Program-made: the position numbers and the translations under genes
Notes under the pieces: model-generated
What the model was told of the DNA's origin: nothing
Databases searched by the model: none
The model's input: only the letters and a program-made list of their open reading frames with translations
DNA from: Pseudomonas berkeleyensis
GTDB lineage: Bacteria; Pseudomonadota; Gammaproteobacteria; Pseudomonadales; Pseudomonadaceae
Length of the DNA: 64,000 nucleotides
Direction of reading: 5' to 3'
Assembly: GCF_014109765.1 (NCBI RefSeq)
Contig: NZ_CP059139.1
Span: 3,228,001-3,292,000, forward strand
Shown: positions 58,393-64,000 of the stretch, in pieces
How positions within the stretch are numbered: the first letter of the stretch is position 1
Layout: every line of letters begins with the position of its first letter

Positions 58393-59847
58393 ATGCCCCT
58401 GTCGAGCTTGCGCATTCTTGCCTTCATCAACGGCATCTTCCTCATCACCCTGGCGCTGAGCATGCTGGTGCCGGTGATCACCCTGCTGATCTTCGAGCAG
58501 CCGCAGGGCATCAACGCGTTTCTCTGGTCCAGCCTGATCACCGCCCTGACCGGCATCGCCATGATCGCGCAGGGGCGCCCGCAGCAAACCCACCTGCGCC
58601 CGCGCGACATGTACATGTTGACGGTGTCGAGCTGGGTGATGGTGTCGATCTTCGCAGCCCTGCCGTTTCTCTTCGCCGAGCGCGCCAGCATCACCGACGC
58701 CTACTTCGAGAGCATGTCCGGCATTACCGCCACCGGCGCCACGGTATTCAGTGGCCTCGACGACATGTCGCCCGGCACGCTGATCTGGCGCTCGCTGCTG
58801 CACTGGCTCGGCGGTATCGGCTTCATCGCCATGGCCGTGGCGATCCTGCCGATGCTGCGCATCGGTGGCATGCGCCTGTTCCAGACCGAGTCGTCGGATC
58901 GCTCGGACAAGGTCATGCCGCGCTCGCACATGGTCGCCAAGTACATGGTGCTGGCCTATGTCGGCCTCAGCAGCCTCGCCGTGCTGGCGTTCTGGCTGGC
59001 GGGCATGAGTCTGTTCGATGCGATCAACCATGCCATGTCGTCCATCGCCACCGGCGGCTTCTCCACCTCGGACGCCTCACTGGGCCACTGGCAGCAACCC
59101 GCCGTGCACTGGGTCGCGGTACTGGTGATGATCTGCGGCAGTCTGCCCTTCGTGCTGTATGTTTCGGCGCTGCGGGGCAACTACCGCGCGCTGCTGCGTG
59201 ACGAACAGGTGCGTGGGTTCTTCGTGCTGTTGCTGAGTTGCTGGCTGATGCTCACGCTGTGGAAATGGAGCACGTCCGACCTGCATTGGCTCGATGCATT
59301 GCGCCTGGTGGCGGTGAACATCACCTCGATCATGACCACCACCGGTTTCGCCCTGGGCGACTATCACCTGTGGGGCCCGTTCGCCAGCATGATGTTCTTC
59401 TACCTGGGCTTCGTCGGGGGTTGTTCCGGCTCCACCGCCGGCGGTCTGAAGATCTTCCGTTTCCAGGTCGCCTATATCCTGCTCAAGGCCAACCTCAAGC
59501 AGCTCATCCATCCGCGTGCAGTGATCAAGCAGCAGTACAACCGCCATCGCCTGGACGAGGATATCGTCCGCTCGATTCTGGCCTTCGCCTTTTTCTACAC
59601 CATCACCATCGCCACCCTGGCGCTGGCGGTGGCCATGTGCGGAGTGGACTGGATCACCGCCATGACCGGCGCCGCCGCCATGGTCTCCGGCGTCGGCCCG
59701 GGAATGGGCGAGATGGTCGGCCCGGCCGGCAACTACGCCGGCATCCCGGATCTGGCCAAGTGGCTGCTGACCCTGGGCATGTTGCTGGGCCGCCTGGAGA
59801 TTCTCACCGTGCTGGTGTTGCTGTTCCCGGCCTTCTGGCGGCACTGA
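58393..59847 (+). CDS. Potassium uptake protein TrkH, second copy
   Basis: A second 484-residue TrkH paralogue, collinear with the first along its whole length and clearly similar in every helix, so it arose by tandem duplication. Filter segments differ slightly (ATGATVFS, STGGFST, TTTGFALG, GVGPGMG). One operon is likely. Divergence in N- and C-terminal parts suggests an old duplication. Confidence 0.95.
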   Translation: MPLSSLRILAFINGIFLITLALSMLVPVITLLIFEQPQGINAFLWSSLITALTGIAMIAQGRPQQTHLRPRDMYMLTVSSWVMVSIFAALPFLFAERASITDAYFESMSGITATGATVFSGLDDMSPGTLIWRSLLHWLGGIGFIAMAVAILPMLRIGGMRLFQTESSDRSDKVMPRSHMVAKYMVLAYVGLSSLAVLAFWLAGMSLFDAINHAMSSIATGGFSTSDASLGHWQQPAVHWVAVLVMICGSLPFVLYVSALRGNYRALLRDEQVRGFFVLLLSCWLMLTLWKWSTSDLHWLDALRLVAVNITSIMTTTGFALGDYHLWGPFASMMFFYLGFVGGCSGSTAGGLKIFRFQVAYILLKANLKQLIHPRAVIKQQYNRHRLDEDIVRSILAFAFFYTITIATLALAVAMCGVDWITAMTGAAAMVSGVGPGMGEMVGPAGNYAGIPDLAKWLLTLGMLLGRLEILTVLVLLFPAFWRH

Positions 59848-59851
59848 GGCG

Positions 59852-60865
59852 TCAGGAAGCGATGCCCAGACGCGCCCGGTATTCGCCGGGCGTTTCACCG
59901 AACCAGCGGCGAAAGGCGCGGAAGAAGTTGCTCGGGTCAGCGAACCCCAGCAGATAGGCGATTTCCAGCAGCGTCAGGCTGACCTGGCCGAGGTACTGCT
60001 CAGCCAATTCCCGGCGCGTATCGTCGAGCAGTTGCTGATAGCTGGTGCCCTCCTCCTGCAAGCGTCGCTGCAGTGTGCGCTGCGACAGGTGCAAGGCTTG
60101 TGCGACCACCTCGCGCCGCGGCTCCCCCTGCGGCAACAGGCGACACAGCACCTGGCGCGCCTGATGCGTAACCCGCGTACCGGAAAACCGCGCCAGGTAC
60201 TCGCCCGCGAAACGGTCATGCAGTTGCGCCAGCGCCTCGTTGGCGCTGGGTAGCGGCGCATCCAGATCTGCGCGGTCGAAAATCAGCCCATAGTGCTCGG
60301 CATTGAACTTGAGCGGCGCCTGGAACACCTGCTGGTAGGGCGCAAGATCCTCGGGAGGCGGCCCCTGGAAGCGGATCTCGCGTGGACGCATGGGTTTGCT
60401 GGTCATCCAGCGACAGAATGCCAGGCAGTAGGCCAGCGAGGCCTCGGCACTTTGTCGAGCTGGCGGCAGACGGTCGCCATGGATCGCCAGGGTCAGCGCA
60501 TAGCCGTCGGGCTGCGGCAGGAAATTCAGATCCGCGCCCTCGCCAATGATGCGCTGATAACGCACCAGACGCGTGAAACCATCACGCAGGTTGCGGCTGG
60601 ACATCAACGCATACCCCACCACGTGGAAGGACGCCGGGCGCACCACCTGCGCCATGTTCAGACCGATCGCCGGGTTGCCCGACAGCGCCACCGCGCGCTG
60701 CCACAGGCGAGTCATGGCATCCTGCGGGAAGCGCGCATCGGGATCGCTCAACGCGGCGTAATCCATGCCCAGCTCGGCGAACAGGCTGGCGCAGTCGACG
60801 CCGCCCAGTTCCAGCGCCTGCACGATGGCCAAGGCCCAGTTGGAAGATGTGGTTCTTTCGCTCAT
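59852..60865 (-). CDS. AraC-family transcriptional regulator
   Basis: A 337-residue AraC regulator of the type with an N-terminal arabinose-binding-like domain (PF12625 type) and C-terminal double helix-turn-helix (VAQALHLSQRTLQRRLQEEG and EIAYLLGFADPSNFFRAFRRW). It is divergent from the Mpo1-like gene and may control it and the HD-domain gene. It ends 4 bases past the second trkH, convergently. Confidence 0.93.
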   Translation of the reverse strand: MSERTTSSNWALAIVQALELGGVDCASLFAELGMDYAALSDPDARFPQDAMTRLWQRAVALSGNPAIGLNMAQVVRPASFHVVGYALMSSRNLRDGFTRLVRYQRIIGEGADLNFLPQPDGYALTLAIHGDRLPPARQSAEASLAYCLAFCRWMTSKPMRPREIRFQGPPPEDLAPYQQVFQAPLKFNAEHYGLIFDRADLDAPLPSANEALAQLHDRFAGEYLARFSGTRVTHQARQVLCRLLPQGEPRREVVAQALHLSQRTLQRRLQEEGTSYQQLLDDTRRELAEQYLGQVSLTLLEIAYLLGFADPSNFFRAFRRWFGETPGEYRARLGIAS

Positions 60866-60999
60866 CGTCTTGTTCTTATGGTCAATCAGCCAGCAAGGTC
60901 AGGGTTGGCGGCGCAAGGATACTAGACTGGCACCTTAAGTCAGTGGCCTATGGAGACAGCCACCCTACACTCGACAGTGACAATAACAGGAGGTGCGCC

Positions 61000-61317
61000 A
61001 TGACCGCCCAGACCACCGAACGCTACCAGAGCTTCGCCGAGTTCTACCCTTACTACCTGCAGGAGCACAGCAACCCAGTGTGCCGCCGCCTGCACTACGT
61101 CGGCAGCCTGCTGGTGCTGGCGATACTCGCCTATGCCCTGCTCACCCAGCAATGGCTGTGGCTGCTGGCCATGCCGCTGGCCGGTTATGGCTTCGCCTGG
61201 GTCGGCCACTTCGTCTTCGAGAAGAATCGACCGGCCACCTTCGATTACCCGCTGTACAGCCTGATGGGCGACTGGGTGATGCTCAAAGACGCCTTTACCG
61301 GCCGTATCCGTTTCTAA
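61000..61317 (+). CDS. DUF962/Mpo1-like membrane protein
   Basis: A 105-residue protein of the DUF962 family. Two hydrophobic segments follow the signature SFAEFYPYYLQEHSNP and RRLHYVGS; HFVFEKNRPATF contains further conserved residues. The yeast member Mpo1 is an Fe(II) dioxygenase acting on 2-hydroxy fatty acids; whether the bacterial form does the same is unknown. AGGAGG precedes the ATG. Confidence 0.88.
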   Translation: MTAQTTERYQSFAEFYPYYLQEHSNPVCRRLHYVGSLLVLAILAYALLTQQWLWLLAMPLAGYGFAWVGHFVFEKNRPATFDYPLYSLMGDWVMLKDAFTGRIRF

Positions 61318-61410
61318 TCGCCTGCTGCATGACGACTGTCTAACCGGTTCGCCAACGTGTCGCAGACCGTTTTACACGTCGCCCCAAGAACAACAAGAAC
61401 GAGAAAAACC

Positions 61411-61998
61411 ATGAATAGCCGAGCCCGCTTTACCCATATGCAAGACGGCCAGGCCGAGGACTGGGCCATCATCGCCCAGGATTTCGCCGCCTACGCCGCC
61501 CAGCTACCCGCCCGCATCCTCGCTCACCTGCGCCTGCTCGATGGCGACTTCGGCGGCTTTCCGGTCGATCGACTGACCCACTCGCTACAAACCGCCACCC
61601 GCGCCTATCACGACGGCCGTGACGAGGAATACGTGATCTGCGCACTGCTGCACGACATCGGCGATACCCTCGGCAGTTACAACCACCCGGACATCGCCGC
61701 GGCCATCCTCAAGCCTTTCGTCAGCGCCGAGAACCACTGGATGGTGGAGAAGCATGGCATCTTCCAGGGCTATTACTTCTTCCATCACCTGGGCATGGAT
61801 CGCCACCTACGCGAGCAGTTCAAGGCGCACCCGCAATACCAGGCGACCATCGAGTTCTGCGCCAAGTACGATGCTGCCGCCTTCGACCCGGACTACGAAA
61901 GCCTGCCGCTGAGCTTCTTCGAACCCATGCTGCAGCGGGTCTTCGCCCGGCCGAAGAACTCCATCTACCTGGCCGCCATGGACAGTGCCAACGCCTGA
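61411..61998 (+). CDS. HD-domain protein, PhnZ/TmpB-like
   Basis: A 195-residue HD-domain protein. Visible metal-site residues are the HD pair in ALLHDIGDTLG, the His in SLQTAT region upstream, and His in SYNHPD and KHGIFQ. The spacing resembles small mixed-valent di-iron HD oxygenases (PhnZ, TmpB), though phosphohydrolase activity cannot be excluded. Start at ATG 61411. It lies 93 bases after the Mpo1-like gene. Confidence 0.8.
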   Translation: MNSRARFTHMQDGQAEDWAIIAQDFAAYAAQLPARILAHLRLLDGDFGGFPVDRLTHSLQTATRAYHDGRDEEYVICALLHDIGDTLGSYNHPDIAAAILKPFVSAENHWMVEKHGIFQGYYFFHHLGMDRHLREQFKAHPQYQATIEFCAKYDAAAFDPDYESLPLSFFEPMLQRVFARPKNSIYLAAMDSANA

Positions 61999-62156
61999 CC
62001 ACTGGCCACTGTTGCGCCACCGTTCGGCGGCCGTGCTTGGCTGGCCGCCGCCCCCTTGGTTATGATCCCCGCCCAACGAGCCTCTGGCTCAGGTCTTGCA
62101 GACCAGCCAGGCGTCCAGCAGAGACGCCAGAAATCCAGCAGGGACAGTTCCAGCAG

Positions 62157-63545
62157 ATGAAACCAGCCACCACCAGCCGTGCCAACGGGCTGCCGACGCC
62201 GCCGTTGCGCGAATACTATTCGCGCGTGCTGGCCTATATCGCCACGGCCGCCAGCATTGCCGCCGGCACCTATGTGGGGCACTTCACCTACGACATCCTC
62301 TGGATGGTGCCCTACGCCCTGCTCTACCCGCATCTGGCGCACAATCTCAGTCGCCGCTTCAAACGCGACTACCCCGCGCAGACCGACCTCGCCCTGTTGT
62401 TCTTCGATGCCCTGCATGCCGGCGCTGCCTGCGTGCTGCTCGGTTTCTCCGTCGTGCCCAGTCTGATGTTCCTGTTGATCCTGTGTTTCAGTGCCCTGGT
62501 CATCGGCGGCCTGCGCTACCTGGGCCTGGGGCTGCTGGTCGCCGCCAGCGGTATGGCGCTATGCGCCGCGCTGATAGAGGTTCATCCCAATACCGACACG
62601 CCCACCCTGGTGGCACTGGTCAGCATTCTCTTCGCCACCCTGTACATCTGCATCACCGCCTATTTCGTCAACCAGCAGGGTCTGCGCCTGGCCCAGGTGC
62701 GCAGCGAGATCAAACGCGAGCAGGAAAAGGCCGCACGCCTGGCACGCAACCTGGCGAAATACCTATCGCCGCAGGTATGGGAATCGATCTTTACTGGCAA
62801 GAAGAGCGTGCGCCTGGAAACCCAGCGCAAGAAGCTCACGGTGTTCTTCTCCGACATCAAGGGCTTCACGGAGCTGTCGGAAGAGCTGGAAGCCGAAGCG
62901 CTGACTGACCTGCTCAACACCTACCTCAATGAAATGTCGAAGATCAGCCTGAAATACGGCGGCACCATCGACAAGTTCATCGGCGACTGCGTCATGGTGT
63001 TCTTCGGCGACCCCAGCAGCAACGGCGCCAAGAAAGACGCCGTGGCGGCGGTTTCCATGGCCATCGCCATGCGCAAGCACATGAAGGTGCTGCGCCAGCA
63101 GTGGCGCGCCCAGGGCATCACCAAGCCACTGGAAATCCGCATGGGCCTGAATACCGGCTACTGCACGGTGGGTAACTTCGGCGCCGACACACGCATGGAC
63201 TACACTATCATCGGCCGCGACGTGAACCTCGCCAGCCGCCTGGAGAGTGCCGCCGAATCCGGTGAAATCCTGATTTCCCACGAGACCTACTCGCTGATCA
63301 AGGACGTGATCATGTGCCGCGACAAAGGCCAGATCACCGTCAAGGGCTTCACCCGCCCGGTGCAGATCTACCAGGTGGTGGACTTCCGCCGCGACCTGGG
63401 CGCCACCTCCAGCTACGTCGAGCACGAGCTGCCGGGGTTCTCCATGTACCTGGACACCAACGGCATCCAGAACTTCGACAAGGAGCGGGTGATCCAGGCG
63501 CTCAACCAGGCCGCCGAGAAGCTGCGCGACAAGGTCATTCTGTAA
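62157..63545 (+). CDS. cyaB: Class III adenylate cyclase with MASE2 membrane domain
   Basis: A 462-residue membrane adenylate cyclase. The N-terminal 160-175 residues hold six hydrophobic helices (MASE2-type) and the C-terminal domain is a class III cyclase: FFSDIKGFTELSEE (metal Asp), FIGDCVMVFFGDP (second metal Asp) and DYTIIGRDVNLASRLE (transition-state residues). In P. aeruginosa CyaB is the main source of cAMP for Vfr. Start at ATG 62157. Confidence 0.95.
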   Translation: MKPATTSRANGLPTPPLREYYSRVLAYIATAASIAAGTYVGHFTYDILWMVPYALLYPHLAHNLSRRFKRDYPAQTDLALLFFDALHAGAACVLLGFSVVPSLMFLLILCFSALVIGGLRYLGLGLLVAASGMALCAALIEVHPNTDTPTLVALVSILFATLYICITAYFVNQQGLRLAQVRSEIKREQEKAARLARNLAKYLSPQVWESIFTGKKSVRLETQRKKLTVFFSDIKGFTELSEELEAEALTDLLNTYLNEMSKISLKYGGTIDKFIGDCVMVFFGDPSSNGAKKDAVAAVSMAIAMRKHMKVLRQQWRAQGITKPLEIRMGLNTGYCTVGNFGADTRMDYTIIGRDVNLASRLESAAESGEILISHETYSLIKDVIMCRDKGQITVKGFTRPVQIYQVVDFRRDLGATSSYVEHELPGFSMYLDTNGIQNFDKERVIQALNQAAEKLRDKVIL

Positions 63546-63565
63546 GATCGGGACATCAGCCACTC

Positions 63566-63686
63566 GTAGGGCGGACCGGAACGCCGGCCGCTTGTAGCGA
63601 AGCGAACAGTCCGCCGTTTTCCGGTGCTCCACACATACGACGGCGTACTGCTTCCGAGCGGTCGGCGTCCCGGTACGCCCTACCAC
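63566..63686. repeat. REP-like inverted repeat
   Basis: Outer arms CGTAGGGCGGACCGG and CCGGTACGCCCTAC enclose about 90 bases with further GC-rich dyads. It separates cyaB from the convergent glycosyltransferase and resembles the element at 3787. Confidence 0.6.
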
Positions 63687-63695
63687 CAATGCGCC

Positions 63696-64000
63696 CTACG
63701 CCTCCAGCGCCTCAGCCAGCGCCGGCTCGCCATCGATCAGCGGCTGCAACGCCAGGAACTCCAGCGCCGAAGCGCGCCAGGACTGCGCCGCCGCCAGCTC
63801 TGCGCAACGCCCGCGATCCAGTTCCAACGCGGCCAGGCAGGCAGCGTGCAGATCCTCGTCCATTACGCCACTAAGCCCCTGCTGCAGCACATCCAGCGGC
63901 CCGGCCACGGGAAACGCAGCCACGGGTGTACCGCAGGCCAATGCCTCCAGCATCACCAGACCGTAGGTATCGGTACGCGAAGGGAAGACCAGCACCGAGG
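63696..64000 (-). CDS. Glycosyltransferase family 4, C-terminal part (truncated by window)
   Basis: The last 100 residues of a GT4 enzyme; the frame is open to the window edge, so the start lies beyond it. The donor-site EX7E pattern is seen in SRTDTYGLVMLEALACGTPV in a relaxed form (Asp/Thr for the first Glu). It follows cyaB convergently. Acceptor and donor are unknown. Confidence 0.88.
   Translation of the reverse strand, partial: SVLVFPSRTDTYGLVMLEALACGTPVAAFPVAGPLDVLQQGLSGVMDEDLHAACLAALELDRGRCAELAAAQSWRASALEFLALQPLIDGEPALAEALEA

Noticed and set aside
57174..59201. Plus-strand open frame of 675 codons across both trkH genes
   Set aside because: It is out of frame with the TrkH proteins, which have clear membrane and filter motifs, and its product is only Arg/His/Gly-rich shadow sequence.

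Overview
This window is chromosomal DNA of a Pseudomonas. It is GC-rich and its gene order is the familiar Pseudomonas one: gltX with tRNA-Glu/Ala, an EmrAB-type pump, uvrB, an aromatic aminotransferase, tRNA-Asn, the comEA-like gene, wbpM, an O-antigen locus, ihfB, rpsA, cmk, tyrA-aroA, hisC, pheA, serC, gyrA, mtnA, mtaD, ubiG, mupP, rluB, scpB/scpA, a Cpx-like system, trkH and cyaB. I would guess the P. mendocina/P. oleovorans side of the genus, but that is inference. I see no IS element, integron, prophage or CRISPR array.

Layout. 1-9000: a 5'-truncated membrane diguanylate cyclase, a TetR/hydrolase pair with a near-perfect operator, three tandem Ala-Glu tRNA pairs beside gltX, then a LysR gene divergent from an EmrA/EmrB efflux pair. 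9000-13900: uvrB, aminotransferase, tRNA-Asn, a secreted helix-hairpin-helix protein and several palindromic repeats. 13953-27843: a tightly coupled minus-strand O-antigen operon. 28550-40755: minus-strand housekeeping genes (ihfB, rpsA, cmk, tyrA-aroA, hisC, an inserted cysC, pheA, serC, gyrA). 40980-49716: methionine salvage, ubiquinone and cell-wall recycling genes, a second diguanylate cyclase, rluB and scpB. 49713-64000: scpA, the yciO/rnm/yciI group, a response regulator/LTXXQ protein/sensor kinase set, tandem trkH genes, an AraC regulator divergent from an Mpo1-like and an HD-domain gene, adenylate cyclase cyaB and a truncated glycosyltransferase.

The O-antigen locus is the accessory part. 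At its wbpM end it carries all steps expected for UDP-N,N'-diacetylbacillosamine synthesis and loading onto lipid carrier: WbpM/PglF-type dehydratase, PglE-type aminotransferase, PglD-type acetyltransferase, PglC-type phosphoglycosyl transferase and a first glycosyltransferase. At the other end are WbpB/D/E-like genes for a 2,3-diacetamido uronic acid, plus an SDR-aminotransferase-acyltransferase trio, a Wzx-like flippase and an unusual polytopic membrane protein that is the only polymerase candidate. The usual wbpA and wzz are not present between wbpE and ihfB; a 700-base stretch without a recognisable gene sits there. Five of the genes contain poly-G runs of 7-8 on the coding strand, which makes slipped-strand variation worth testing.
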